A stretch of 64,000 bases of DNA from DASPKT01 sp035626475. GTDB taxonomy: Bacteria; Pseudomonadota; Alphaproteobacteria; Azospirillales; Azospirillaceae. Positions 55,409 through 64,000 of the stretch are shown here, piece after piece. Under the pieces are notes generated by a model. The model was not told the origin of the DNA. It worked only from the letters and a program-made list of their open reading frames with translations, and did not search any database. Position 1 is the stretch's first letter, and the number at the start of each line of letters is the position of its first letter. The position numbers and the translations under genes are program-made. The stretch spans positions 46,563-110,562 of the forward strand of contig DASPNP010000014.1 of the NCBI GenBank assembly GCA_035626475.1, given 5' to 3'.

Positions 55409-56655
55409 GTCACCGCCGCCCGCCGCTGGAAGGCCTCGTTCCGCCAGGACCCGGCCGTCATGATCCGCTTGAGGTGCGCCACCGCGTCGTAGATGTCCGC
55501 ATGGCTCACATAGAGCGGCGCGAAGCCGAAGCGCATCACCTCGGGCGCCCGGAAGTCGCCGATGACGCCGCGCGCGATCAGCGCCTGGACGATGGCGTAG
55601 CCCTCCTCATGGCCGAGGCTGACCTGGCTGCCGCGGAGCGCGGCGTCGCGCGGGCAGAGGATGCGGAACTGCCCCGGCAGCTCCTGCTCCACCAGGTCCA
55701 GGAACAGATCGCCCAGCCGCATCGACTTGGCCCTGATGGCCTTCATATCGGCGCGCGCCATGATCGAGGCCCCGACCTCCAGCGCGGTCAGGCCGAGGAT
55801 CGAGGGCGTGCCGCAGAGGTTGCGCAGGATGCCGGGCGCCGGGGCATAGTCGTCGCCGAAGGCGAAGGGCGCGGCGTGGCCCATCCAGCCGGACAGCGGC
55901 GGGCGCACCGCCTCCTGGTGCCGCTTGGCGACGAACAGGAAGGCCGGCGCGCCGGGGCCGCCGTTCAGATATTTGTAGCCGCAGCCCACCGCCAGGTCGG
56001 CCCGCGCGCCGTTCAGGTCGATGTCCAGCGCGCCGGCGCTGTGCGATAGGTCCCAGAGCGTCAGCGCGCCGGCCGCGTGCGCCCGGGCCGTCAGCCCGGC
56101 CATGTCGTGGACCCGGCCGGTCTTGTAGTGGACATGGGTCAGCAGCAGCAGCGCGACCTCATCCGTCAGGGCGTCCGCCAGCGCGCCGGGCTCGGCCAGC
56201 CGCAGCTCAATGCGGTCGCCCAGCAGCTCGCGCAGGCCCTGCAGGATGTAGAGGTCGGTCGGGAAGTTGCCGGGCTCCGACAGGATCACCCGGCGGCCCG
56301 GCCGCATCTGCACGGCGGCGGCGGCCAGCTTGAAGAGGTTCACCGAGGTGCTGTCGGCCGCCACCACCTCGTCCGGCGCGGCGCCGATAACGGACGCGAT
56401 CAGGCCGCCGACGCGGGCGGGCAGATCGATCCAGCCGGCGCTGTTCCAACTACGGATGAGGTCGCGGCCCCACTCGTCGCGCACCGCGCGGGCCAGGCGC
56501 TCCGGCACCGCCCGGGGCAGGGCGCCCAGGCTGTTGCCGTCGAGATAGATCACGCCCTCGGGCAGGTCGAACTCGTCCCGGAACGACCGCAGCGGATCGT
56601 CCCGGTCCAGGGCCTCGCAGGCGTTGCGGTCGATGATGGGCTTGCCTGAAGTCAT
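55405..56655 (-). CDS. kynU: Kynureninase
   Basis: A 416-residue PLP enzyme that cleaves kynurenine to anthranilate and alanine. The PLP lysine is K228 in GCGYKYLNGGPGAP; further motifs are VIYLDGNSLGALP and the TSVNLFKL cofactor region. First gene of the kyn operon, with an ATGA overlap to kynA. The pathway yields anthranilate, usable as a carbon source or for quorum-signal/quinolone chemistry; nothing downstream here shows which. Confidence 0.95.
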   Translation of the reverse strand: MTSGKPIIDRNACEALDRDDPLRSFRDEFDLPEGVIYLDGNSLGALPRAVPERLARAVRDEWGRDLIRSWNSAGWIDLPARVGGLIASVIGAAPDEVVAADSTSVNLFKLAAAAVQMRPGRRVILSEPGNFPTDLYILQGLRELLGDRIELRLAEPGALADALTDEVALLLLTHVHYKTGRVHDMAGLTARAHAAGALTLWDLSHSAGALDIDLNGARADLAVGCGYKYLNGGPGAPAFLFVAKRHQEAVRPPLSGWMGHAAPFAFGDDYAPAPGILRNLCGTPSILGLTALEVGASIMARADMKAIRAKSMRLGDLFLDLVEQELPGQFRILCPRDAALRGSQVSLGHEEGYAIVQALIARGVIGDFRAPEVMRFGFAPLYVSHADIYDAVAHLKRIMTAGSWRNEAFQRRAAVT

Positions 56656-56747
56656 GCTGCTCCGGGGGATCGCGGATGTGGGCCGAACCCTACCGCTCCG
56701 GTCCTGGATGCGGCAAGTGATGCTTGAAGCTTAAACTATCATGCCGC

Positions 56748-57290
56748 TCAGGAGCGGACGCAGGCGGCGCAGGTCCGCTCCACCCGGAAGCCCTGGCCCT
56801 CGGGCGTCAGCCGGTACTCCAGCAGTTCCGCCCCGGCACTGGTGCCGCGCAGGCCGCAATGCATGCGCCAGCCGCCCTCCGCCGTGGCGTCGATGCCGTC
56901 GCAGATCAGCAGGGCGGGCCGGTCGCCGGGGATGACGCGGTAGGCGCCGCCGGCGTCGCTGCTGGAGCCGCATTGCGACAGCGGCGACCAGTTGCTCCGG
57001 CCGGACGATATCCAGGCCGCCTGCTCCGGCGCGAAGGTGGCGAGGTCGCTGGTCCGCTCCAGCAGGCGCCCGCGCGGCATGAAGCCAAGGCAGGCCGGGC
57101 CGGAGAGGGCCGCCCGGGTCGACTGCTCGACATAGGCGTGCAGGCCGGCGGCGGCGGCACGGATGTAGGTGGGCCCGTCCAGCGGCGGCGGCGTCAGGGA
57201 CAGGGGCGAGGGCAGCTGCGGCGCGGTGGCGGCGCAACCGGAGAGTGCCAGGGCCAGCATGCCCAGGCAAATTGAATGGCGTATCGGCAT
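56748..57290 (-). CDS. Lipoprotein of unknown function
   Basis: A 180-residue lipoprotein: lipobox LALSGC (C19), a mixed alpha/beta body and six other cysteines (including CLGF, CGSS and a terminal CAACVRS), suggesting disulphides. The start at 57290 has AGGGAA upstream. It lies on the strand opposite a response regulator and is not visibly linked to the kyn genes. Confidence 0.75.
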   Translation of the reverse strand: MPIRHSICLGMLALALSGCAATAPQLPSPLSLTPPPLDGPTYIRAAAAGLHAYVEQSTRAALSGPACLGFMPRGRLLERTSDLATFAPEQAAWISSGRSNWSPLSQCGSSSDAGGAYRVIPGDRPALLICDGIDATAEGGWRMHCGLRGTSAGAELLEYRLTPEGQGFRVERTCAACVRS

Positions 57291-57452
57291 GCTATTCCCT
57301 TGCATAGAATGTTGGTCATATGGATGCGGTGCGCTCCGGTAGCAGCGCCGCGTCCGCTGATCTTCCGAGATATCGCCCGCCACTTGACCGGTGCCCCGTC
57401 CCTGGGGAGAGTGCCGGCGGTGGGCCCGTCTTCCGGGGCCCTGGATGAATCC

Positions 57453-57821
57453 ATGCTGCATGTCCTTCTGGTCGATGATGAAGTGATCTCCTCCCTGGCC
57501 CTGCGCTCCTTCCTGGAGCGCAAGGGGTTCCGGGTGAGCATGGCCGCGCGCGGCGCCGACGCGATCACCATCTTCGACAAGGATCCGGCCGAGGTGGCCG
57601 TCGTTGACTGGCGGATGCCCGGGATGAACGGCGGCGAGCTGGTCACCCACCTGCGCGCCCGGCGCCCGAGCCTTCCCGTCGTCTTCGTCACCGGCTATTC
57701 GCCCGAGGTGGAGCCCTTCGCCGCCGCCCTGCCGACCCCGCCGCTGGTGCTGGACAAGCCGGTCGATCCCCAGGCGGTGGTGGAGAGCATCCGCAGCCTC
57801 CTGTCCGGCGGGTTCGCGTAA
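57453..57821 (+). CDS. Single-domain response regulator
   Basis: A 122-residue receiver with acidic pair (DDE at 8-10), phospho-acceptor D52 (VVDWRMPGMNG), a Thr (FVTGYS) and Lys (LDKPVD). No output domain. The start MLHVLLVDDE at 57453 is used because upstream in-frame residues do not look like protein. No kinase is adjacent on the same strand. Confidence 0.9.
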   Translation: MLHVLLVDDEVISSLALRSFLERKGFRVSMAARGADAITIFDKDPAEVAVVDWRMPGMNGGELVTHLRARRPSLPVVFVTGYSPEVEPFAAALPTPPLVLDKPVDPQAVVESIRSLLSGGFA

Positions 57822-57828
57822 GCGCGTT

Positions 57829-57914
57829 CCCGTAGGTCGCATGAAGCCGCAGGCGCAATGCGACGTGGCCGCGCCCGAGATGTCGCATTGCGCTGCGCTC
57901 CATGCGACCTACGG
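57829..57914. repeat. Family A core palindrome, solo copy
   Basis: The inner core alone (cccgtaggtcgcatga.. to ..catgcgacctacgg) without the gtcccggc outer arms. It lies between the response regulator and the stop of the glycosyltransferase gene and shows that the core exists as a separate unit. Confidence 0.8.
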
Positions 57915-57922
57915 ATGGGCGT

Positions 57923-59041
57923 CTAAGGGTAGGCGCGGCCCCGCCAGACGGCGGGCCGGCCGGTCGCCTTGGCCCTCAGCGCCGCCGCCTGGATCGCCAG
58001 CAGCAGCGTGATCCCCAGGGGGTGCAGCAGGGCGCCCAGGGGGCTCTGGCGGAAGCGGGCGGCCAGCAGCGCCCGCAAGCCCAGACCCAGCCCCGCCGCC
58101 AGCGCCGCCAGCCGCGCCGCCTCGGCATCGCCCAGCCACAGGGCGAGCGGCAGGAGCAGCCAGGGCAGCAGATGGCCGCCGCCCAGCAGCATCGTCCAGA
58201 CCGGCAGCGCCATTGGCGTCGCCATGCCCTCGGTCGCGTTCTTGGCAAAGCCCCGCCACACCTGGTCGAATCCCCTGTACATGCGGCACTCGGCGAGATG
58301 TGTCGCGTCGAACAGGTCGGTATGGAGGCCCTTGCGGCGGAAGGCGCGGGGCAGGGTCACCCCGTCATGCAGCGAGGTCCGGATGGCGGCGTGGCCGCCG
58401 ACATGCTCGTACGCCTCGCGCCGGGCCAGCATGAGCTGCCCGCAGCCGGCGCCGAAGGCGGCATGGCGGGTCCAGCGCATGCCCGGCATCGGCAGATAGC
58501 CCAGCAGCAGCATGTGGATCAGCGGGATCACCAGCCGCTCCGCCAGGGTGCCGGTGACCTGGCGGGGAAAGCCGCTGACCAGCCCGCTGCCCCGCGCCTC
58601 AAGGAACCCCGCCGCACGTGCCGCCGCGTCGGGTGCCAGCCGCACGTCGGCATCCATGAACAGCAGCAGGTCGTGGCGGGCGTGCCGCGCCAGTACGTGG
58701 CAGGCGTGCTGCTTGCCGTTGAAGCCCGGGGGCAGGGGCGGGGCGCGCTCCAGCCGCACCCGCGCATCCTCGCGCGCCAGCCGCTCCACGATGCCGGCCG
58801 TGCCGTCGGTGGAATGGTCGTCCAGCACCACCACCTCCACCGTCACGCCCCGGCTGGACAGGGCGGATCGCACCGCCGCCTCGATCCCAGCCGCCTCGTC
58901 CCGGGCGGGGATCAGGATGGAGACCCTTGTGCCCGGCGGCGGCTCGGCGCGCGGCCGGCGGAAGAAGGCGAGGTTCAGCAGCGCCAGCGCCAGCGGCAGC
59001 AGCGCCAGCCCCAGGGCGATCTGGGCGAGGAGCAGCATCAT
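57923..59041 (-). CDS. Membrane-associated family 2 glycosyltransferase, carotenoid cluster
   Basis: A 372-residue GT-A enzyme with N- and C-terminal hydrophobic helices. It has VLDDHSTDGT (D74, D75), the DxD motif MDADVRL (D130, D132), an acidic SLHDGVTLPRAF and a QVWRGF motif. In similar clusters this type glycosylates carotenoid acids or alcohols. It overlaps the acyltransferase (ATGA at 59038). Last gene of the operon. The sugar acceptor is inferred only from context. Confidence 0.85.
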   Translation of the reverse strand: MMLLLAQIALGLALLPLALALLNLAFFRRPRAEPPPGTRVSILIPARDEAAGIEAAVRSALSSRGVTVEVVVLDDHSTDGTAGIVERLAREDARVRLERAPPLPPGFNGKQHACHVLARHARHDLLLFMDADVRLAPDAAARAAGFLEARGSGLVSGFPRQVTGTLAERLVIPLIHMLLLGYLPMPGMRWTRHAAFGAGCGQLMLARREAYEHVGGHAAIRTSLHDGVTLPRAFRRKGLHTDLFDATHLAECRMYRGFDQVWRGFAKNATEGMATPMALPVWTMLLGGGHLLPWLLLPLALWLGDAEAARLAALAAGLGLGLRALLAARFRQSPLGALLHPLGITLLLAIQAAALRAKATGRPAVWRGRAYP

Positions 59042-59877
59042 GGCGCCGACCCGTCCACGGCCCGCCGGGCGGCGGGGAGCGCCTGTCCCTTCGCCCCGTG
59101 CGCGGCCTCGAACCGGCGGCCGGATGCCCAGGCGCGGGCGCGCCGCCACAGGTCGTAGGCGCCGCCGACGCCTTCGGCTCCCTGCAGCAGGGTCAGGAAG
59201 GGCTCGGGATCGCGGGCGCGGGCCTGGACGGCAAGCGCGTCCATCGCCTCCTCCAGCCGCGCCGCCAGCAGCCAGTTCCAGCCGGCGGGGCCGCGCGGCA
59301 CCTCCTCGGCCAGGTCGATGGGCCGGCCGAAGCGGCACAGCGCCTCCGGCCGGCGCTCGTTCCAGAACGGGTATTCGATCGCCAGCGGCAGCAGCACGCC
59401 GCCCTTCAGCCGCGCCGCCAGGTGCGGCAGCCCGCCCTTGATGTCCACGGGGCGCGTGCGCGGATCGGTGAAGGCGCCCTCCGCCGTCATCCAGAGCATG
59501 CGCCCGGGCGGCTCCAGCAGCTTCAGGGCGGTTCCCAGGAAGGACACCCCGGCCATGGCCGCCCCGGGCTCCACCCCGAACAGGCCGATGCGGCGGAAGA
59601 AGGGATAGCGCTTCAGCTGCGCCGCCTCGATCGGCCCGAAGCCCATGCGGTGCGGGAACAGGCTCGTCGCCAGCACGATGAACAGCGCCGGGTCCCACCA
59701 GCTGGGATGGTTGGCGTATACGACGACGGGCCGGCCGGCCGGCAGCTCGGGCAGCCCCGGGCGGGCCAGGCGCACGGCGTGGAAGTCGCGCGCCATCTGC
59801 CGCGCCATGACGCGCCCGAAGAAGCGCACCATCAGGGGCGAGCGCAGACGCTCCGCTTCCGGCACCGGACCGCCCAT
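59038..59877 (-). CDS. Lysophospholipid-type acyltransferase, carotenoid cluster
   Basis: A 279-residue PlsC-fold acyltransferase: catalytic NHPSWWD (H57 and D62, the HX4D motif), then a FTDPRTRPVDIK-type region with EGAF as motif III, and a proline-rich later block. In carotenoid operons such enzymes esterify glycosylated C30/C40 pigments. It lies between a desaturase-like gene (stop four bases upstream) and the glycosyltransferase. Confidence 0.85.
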   Translation of the reverse strand: MGGPVPEAERLRSPLMVRFFGRVMARQMARDFHAVRLARPGLPELPAGRPVVVYANHPSWWDPALFIVLATSLFPHRMGFGPIEAAQLKRYPFFRRIGLFGVEPGAAMAGVSFLGTALKLLEPPGRMLWMTAEGAFTDPRTRPVDIKGGLPHLAARLKGGVLLPLAIEYPFWNERRPEALCRFGRPIDLAEEVPRGPAGWNWLLAARLEEAMDALAVQARARDPEPFLTLLQGAEGVGGAYDLWRRARAWASGRRFEAAHGAKGQALPAARRAVDGSAP

Positions 59878-59881
59878 GCCG

Positions 59882-61444
59882 TCACGCCGCGCTGACGGAC
59901 GGGGCGGGGCGCGCCGGCCGGGCCAGTTCGACGGCGCCGGCCGCGGCGTCGGCGTCCAGCGTGTCGGCGGCGATCCAGCCGGACATCATGACCATGGGCA
60001 TGCCCGGCCCCGGATGCGCCGCCCCGCCGCAGAGATAGAGGCCCCGGACGTCGCGCGACCGGTTGCCCGGCTTGAAGGCGCCCATGAAGCGGCCGTGGCT
60101 GGCCAGCCCGTAGATGGCGCCGTTCAGCACATGGTAGCGGTCGTTGATGTCCTGCGGCGTCAGGTGCCGCTCCACCCGGATGCGGTCCTCGATGTCCGTA
60201 AGCCCTGCCGTGCGCTTCAGCTTGTCCAGGATCACCCGGCGGTAGTCGGGCAGCATCCTCTTCCAGTCATGGTGCGGCCGCAGGTAGGGCGCGTGCACCA
60301 GCACGTACAGCGCCTCGCCGCCCGGCGGGGCGACGCCCGGCTCGGTCGCGGCGGGGCAGGCCAGGTAGCAGGTCGGGTCCGGCGCCGGCTCGCCCTTGCG
60401 GTAGATCCAGTCGAACTCCTCCTCCGGGTCGCGGGAGAAGACGAAGTCGTGGTGCGCCAGATGCTCGTAGCGGCGGTCGAGGCCGAGATAGAGCACCACG
60501 CCGGAGCAGGCGGGCTCGTAGCTGCGGCGCTTGCCGAACTTCCGCTCGGGCTCGCCGCCGACCAGCTCGCCCATGGTGCGGACGCTGTCCATGTTGGAGA
60601 CGACCGCGGCCACCGGCACCCTGTCGCCGCGGTCGGTCTCCACCGCCGTAACCCGGCCGCCGTCCGTCACGATGCGGTCGACGCCCGTGCCCAGGCGGAA
60701 CTCGACGCCCAGCTCGCGGGCGACCCTCTCCAGCGCCGCCGGCACCGCCCGGGTGCCGCCGATCGGGTACCAGACCCCGCCCTGCGCCTGCATGTGGCCG
60801 ATGGCGCAGAGCACCGCCGGCGACTGGTAGGGGTTGCTGCCGACATACTGGGTGAAATGGTCGAGCATCTGCGCCACGCGGGCGTCCGGCACCCGGTTGC
60901 GGATGGTGCGGGCCACGGTGGCGCCGAAGCGCAGGCTCATCACGTCCGACAGGGTCGAGGCGTTCAGCGAGGACTTCAAATCCAGCGTGTCGCTGATGTC
61001 CTCGACCGACTTCCAGAAGAAGAAGCGATCGGAGACCTCGTGCAGCTTCTTCGACAATTGCTGGAAGCGCTTGTAACCCTCGCCGTTGCCGGGGGCGAAG
61101 GCGTCGATGGTGCGGGCCGCCTCCTCGATGTCCTGGCGCAGGTCGAGAACGTCGCCGCCCTCGAAGAAGCAGCGCCATTGCGGGTCGAGATTGACCAGGT
61201 CCAGCTCGCGGTGCATGTCGCGCCCGGCCTCGGCCAGCACCCGGCGCAGCACCTCCGGGACGGTCAGGATGGTCGGGCCCATGTCGAAGCGGTAGCCGCC
61301 CTCCTCGAGCACCGCCGCCTTGCCGCCGGCCCATTCGTTGCGCTCGAACACCACGACGCGGTGGCCGCGCCCGGCCAGGGTGACGGCGGCGGCCAAGCCG
61401 CCCAGGCCGGCCCCGATGACGGCGATGGGAGAGGGTGCGGGCAT
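59882..61444 (-). CDS. Phytoene/diapophytoene desaturase-family flavoprotein (2)
   Basis: A 520-residue FAD enzyme of the CrtI/CrtN family: dinucleotide motif VIGAGLGGLAAAVTLAGRG (residues ~9-27), substrate-pocket DMGPTILTVPEV, and the C-terminal VRGLYLCGGAAHPGPGMP FAD motif. Its start follows directly the stop of the preceding desaturase (TGAATG at 61442-61447), indicating tight coupling. Whether it desaturates or oxidises (for example to a terminal acid) cannot be told from sequence alone. Confidence 0.88.
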   Translation of the reverse strand: MPAPSPIAVIGAGLGGLAAAVTLAGRGHRVVVFERNEWAGGKAAVLEEGGYRFDMGPTILTVPEVLRRVLAEAGRDMHRELDLVNLDPQWRCFFEGGDVLDLRQDIEEAARTIDAFAPGNGEGYKRFQQLSKKLHEVSDRFFFWKSVEDISDTLDLKSSLNASTLSDVMSLRFGATVARTIRNRVPDARVAQMLDHFTQYVGSNPYQSPAVLCAIGHMQAQGGVWYPIGGTRAVPAALERVARELGVEFRLGTGVDRIVTDGGRVTAVETDRGDRVPVAAVVSNMDSVRTMGELVGGEPERKFGKRRSYEPACSGVVLYLGLDRRYEHLAHHDFVFSRDPEEEFDWIYRKGEPAPDPTCYLACPAATEPGVAPPGGEALYVLVHAPYLRPHHDWKRMLPDYRRVILDKLKRTAGLTDIEDRIRVERHLTPQDINDRYHVLNGAIYGLASHGRFMGAFKPGNRSRDVRGLYLCGGAAHPGPGMPMVMMSGWIAADTLDADAAAGAVELARPARPAPSVSAA

Positions 61445-62986
61445 TCAGTCGGCCTCCGCGGCGAGTGCGTGGGTGAAAGGCTGGTCCTCGTTGGCGGCCC
61501 AGTTCAGCGACAGGCCCAGATCCTGGGCCAGCAGGCGGCTGGTGATGCGGGCGCCCTCGAAGATGACGGGCAGGCCGCTGCCGGGATGGGTGCCGCCGCC
61601 CACGAGGTAGACGCCGTCCAGATCCTCGAAGCGGTTGCGCGGCCGGTTGTGCAGCATCTGCCCGATATTGTGCGCGAGGTTGAAGGTGGCGCCCCGGTGG
61701 ATGTGGAAGCCGTCGCGCCAGTCGTGCGGCGTCACCATCCGCTCCACCCGGATGCGGCTCTCAATGTCGTGCAGTCCCAGCAGTTCCAGCCGCTTCAGGA
61801 TCTTGGCGCGGAAGGCTGGGGCGATGGCGGGCCAGTCGATCCTGCCGCTGTCGTTGCCGACGGGCACCAGCACGTAGAGGGTGGAATGGCCGCGCGGCGC
61901 CAGCTCCGGATCGGTGATGCAGGCGTTCTGCACATAGATGGAGGGGTTGGTCGGCGGCGCCTCGCCGGCTTCGATCTCCGCCAGGTTCCGCTCATAGTCG
62001 CGGGACAGCAGGATGGTGTGGTGGTCCAGATCGACCAGCCCCTCGATACCCAGATAGAGCATGAAGGTGGAGCAGGAGAACTTGGCCTTCTCCAGCTTGC
62101 GGTCGTGCCAGCGCCGGCGGAGATTGTCCGGCACCAGCCGGCGCATGGCGTGGGCGAAGTCCGCGTTCACCACCAGCCCGTCGCAGGCATGCTCGCCCTG
62201 GGGCGTCACCACGCGGGTGACGCGGCGCCCCTCGAAGCGCAGGCCGGTCACCTCCTCGCCGGTGCGGATGCGCACGCCCATCTGCCGGGCCACCCGGGCC
62301 ATGGCCTCGATGACCGCATGGCAGCCGCCGCGGGGGTGCCAGATGCCGTGCTCATGCTCCAGGAACGACAGGATCGTGAACAGGCTGGGGCACTTGAAGG
62401 GCGACATGCCCAGGTACTTGCTCTGGAACGAGAAGGCCAGGCGCACGCGGGGATCGCGGAAATGCTCGCGCAGGTCCGTCTCCACCGTGCGCCAGGGGCG
62501 CAGGTGCCGGAGCGCCTTCAGCACGTTGGGCGCCATCAGCGAGCGCATGCCGTGGAAGGGGCTCTCCAGCACCGGGCGGAAGGCCTCCAGCTTCATGCGG
62601 TTGTCCGCCATGTAGCGGGGGATGGCCTCGGCGTCGTGGGGGCAGAGCTCGGCCACCGCCTTGGCGAGGCGCTGGGCGTCGTTGTGCACCCGCAGCTCGC
62701 CGCCGCTTTCGAACACCAGATTGTAAAGAGGGTCGACCCGGATCAGCTCCACCTCGCGCCGCAGCGAGCGGCCGCAGGCGGCGAACAGCTCCTCCAGCAC
62801 GCGGGGGTACAGGAAGAAGGTGGGCCCGACATCGAAGCGGAAACCCTCCATCTCGATGATCCCGGTGCGGCCGCCGATGCGCTCCTGGCGCTCCAGCACC
62901 GTGACCTCGGCCCCGCTGCGGGCCAGCAGCATGGCGGCGGCGAGACCGCCCGGTCCGGCTCCGACGATGGTGATCCTGCGCGGCAT
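61445..62986 (-). CDS. Phytoene/diapophytoene desaturase-family flavoprotein (1)
   Basis: A 513-residue CrtI/CrtN-type enzyme: FAD motif IVGAGPGGLAAAMLLARSG (near residue 6), DVGPTFFLYPRV, and the end VYLVGGGTHPGSGLPVI. First gene of the four-gene operon. It and the next desaturase are clearly related but well diverged, as in C30 pathways that use two or three such enzymes in succession. No squalene/phytoene synthase, cyclase or CrtE is in the window, so the carbon length of the substrate is unproven. Start 62986 gives the FAD motif its usual position. Confidence 0.9.
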   Translation of the reverse strand: MPRRITIVGAGPGGLAAAMLLARSGAEVTVLERQERIGGRTGIIEMEGFRFDVGPTFFLYPRVLEELFAACGRSLRREVELIRVDPLYNLVFESGGELRVHNDAQRLAKAVAELCPHDAEAIPRYMADNRMKLEAFRPVLESPFHGMRSLMAPNVLKALRHLRPWRTVETDLREHFRDPRVRLAFSFQSKYLGMSPFKCPSLFTILSFLEHEHGIWHPRGGCHAVIEAMARVARQMGVRIRTGEEVTGLRFEGRRVTRVVTPQGEHACDGLVVNADFAHAMRRLVPDNLRRRWHDRKLEKAKFSCSTFMLYLGIEGLVDLDHHTILLSRDYERNLAEIEAGEAPPTNPSIYVQNACITDPELAPRGHSTLYVLVPVGNDSGRIDWPAIAPAFRAKILKRLELLGLHDIESRIRVERMVTPHDWRDGFHIHRGATFNLAHNIGQMLHNRPRNRFEDLDGVYLVGGGTHPGSGLPVIFEGARITSRLLAQDLGLSLNWAANEDQPFTHALAAEAD

Positions 62987-63192
62987 GCGTCCCCTGAGGT
63001 CTCTTGTCCCGTGTGTCGCAAGCGGGCGGTGGTCAGTGACCCTGCCGTCCAACGGCACGGATGTCGTGCGCGCGCCCGGCTTAGCCATTCCACCGTTGGG
63101 GGCGCGGACGGCGAGGGCGCTTAACCCATTGGGCTGAGCGGGCCGGGGTAGGGGCGGCGAGGGGGAGGTGCCCCGACCCCGTAAAAAACCTC

Positions 63193-63222
63193 TGGACAAG
63201 AGGGGGCGGCCTTCCCTATAAC
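63193..63222 (+). promoter_or_regulatory. Upstream rrn promoter candidate
   Basis: TGGACA (63193-63198), 18-base spacer, TATAAC (63217-63222), preceded by an A-rich run. About 690 bases before 16S. Confidence 0.4.
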
Positions 63223-63480
63223 CCGCCGCCTCGACGGGGGCGGTGACGCCGCCGACGGGCCGGACCGAAGTAAAGGTCCAGGGTTCTTGAATAAGTAAAC
63301 TCCCGATCCCAACTAATGGGTCCGCCGCAAACGCGGTGCTGCACTCCCTAACAAGAGTCGCGGACACCGCCGGGGCAAGGCGCTCTTAACCAGAGTGTCC
63401 GCTCTATTGTGGTAGGGCCGGTCAGGTTCCGATCACGAAGCCGCCCGATGAAAATCGACGCGGCGAGGTGAAAAAAGAAC

Positions 63481-63509
63481 TTGACGGTGGCGGATCGAGA
63501 GCTTAGATA
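63481..63509 (+). promoter_or_regulatory. Main rrn promoter candidate
   Basis: TTGACG (63481-63486), exact 17-base spacer, TAGATA (63504-63509), with an A-rich (AAAAAAG) UP-like stretch just before it. Predicted start near 63516, giving a ~400-base leader to 16S. Confidence 0.6.
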
Positions 63510-63914
63510 TGTCGGTGTCAGGCGGACGAAACGACGAACGCCAGACGCTCTCCCGGAAAGGGTTGATGAGGCGGTGCGCCGGATGGCGCGCCTGTCGTCG
63601 TCAGGTTCCTCCCGGGAAATCACCGAAAGGCCGCCAGGCCTTCCGCTCTCCTCCCGGAGTGGCGGCGGTGATGTGGGTCGCAAGGCCCGCCGGATCTTGG
63701 ACAAGTGAACGGATTTTCGAGAAGCAATGCGCGGACGGCGGTGCTGTGATGACCGGTCTAGGTCACGACACAGGAAACGTCGAAAACGCATCGCAACATG
63801 CTCTGAATACGCATCCTGGCAACGGGATGTGCAGGAAAGAACTTGGGTAGGTGCCGTTGAGTAGACGGTTTCCGTTGGAGCCTTTCGCCGGCTTTGGCTG
63901 GTGGAAAGCGCATC

Positions 63915-64000
63915 TAACCTGAGAGTTTGATCCTGGCTCAGAACGAACGCTGGCGGCATGCTTAACACATGCAAGTCGAACGAAGGCTTCGGCCTTAGTG
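63915..64000 (+). rRNA. rrs: 16S ribosomal RNA, 5' end (truncated by window edge)
   Basis: The universal 5' region (gagtttgatcctggctcag, E. coli positions 9-27) begins at 63923, so the mature end is near 63915. The following gaacgaacgctggcggcatg is the alphaproteobacterial form. The variable stem cgaaggcttcggccttagtg fits Rhodospirillales, but 86 bases cannot settle genus. Confidence 0.95.

Larger units (their letters stand above)
62987..63914. other. Intergenic region: rRNA promoters and leader; carotenoid operon promoter side
   Basis: About 930 bases without a gene. It contains the divergent promoter of the desaturase operon (not located), two promoter-like pairs facing the 16S gene (63193-63222 and 63481-63509), a C/G-rich hairpin-prone stretch near 63220-63270, and a ~400-base leader before 16S. 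No BoxA-like anti-termination site is certain. Short ORFs here look random. Confidence 0.6.

Noticed and set aside
59645..63124. 1,159-codon open frame on the + strand across the carotenoid operon
   Set aside because: Antisense shadow of the desaturase, acyltransferase and glycosyltransferase genes, made of His/Asp/Val/Leu/Ala low-complexity with no family resemblance.
63220..63480. tRNA-like hairpins upstream of 16S
   Set aside because: Some stem-loops form but there is no complete cloverleaf, T-loop GTTC motif or CCA end.

Overview
The window comes from a high-GC alphaproteobacterium. The best evidence is the 5' end of a 16S rRNA gene on the + strand from about 63915, with an alphaproteobacterial start. 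The dense PAS/histidine-kinase and chemotaxis signalling, two carotene-desaturase-like genes, ChrR and hydrophilic stress-type proteins suggest Rhodospirillales (Azospirillum-like). This placement is an inference from 86 bases of 16S and gene style, not a computed phylogeny. It is chromosomal DNA with no prophage, IS element, CRISPR array or tRNA that I can recognise.

Layout. 1-1.5 kb: start of a TonB receptor diverging from a secreted glycine/glutamate-repeat protein, with a Fur-like site between. 1.7-6.7 kb: two overlapping unknown genes, a secreted beta-propeller plus TlpA-like thioredoxin pair, and an S9 peptidase. 7-10.4 kb: a second iron locus (receptor plus PepSY membrane protein) with a palindromic Fur-like box. 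10.5-20 kb: cyclic-nucleotide-gated-type MscS channel, quinone oxidoreductase, Mut7-C protein, an MCP-PilZ fusion, an ArsC-like protein, a DUF305-like secreted protein, a 2OG oxygenase and small proteins. 20.2-23.2 kb: infA and a cold-shock protein diverging from a DEAD-box helicase. 23.3-28.9 kb: one giant gene fusing maltokinase, trehalohydrolase and 4-alpha-glucanotransferase domains.

29-38.6 kb: SLC13-type transporter, hybrid kinase / response regulator / TerB-like trio, CBS protein, AI-2E-family permease with an extra C-terminal domain, XRE regulator and HAD lipoprotein phosphatase. 38.8-51.4 kb: nitronate monooxygenase-like enzyme, CHASE3 chemoreceptor, an orphan ChrR, a four-PAS HWE kinase, VOC protein, peptide-binding protein, a pseudo-receiver, and a three-gene membrane cassette (YrzE/PhnA-like, Holin-X-like, DUF3618). 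51.6-57.8 kb: hybrid kinase, lipoproteins, the kynU-kynA-kynB tryptophan-degradation operon and a single-domain response regulator. 57.9-63 kb: a four-gene carotenoid-type operon (two desaturase-family proteins, acyltransferase, glycosyltransferase). 63-64 kb: rRNA promoter region, leader and the start of 16S.

Several families of roughly 85-205 bp imperfect inverted repeats sit between genes. One supplies the C-terminus of the PepSY protein, and one copy lies nested inside another family. The most unusual single object is the 1,852-residue three-enzyme fusion. I did not find a clearly new multi-gene system.
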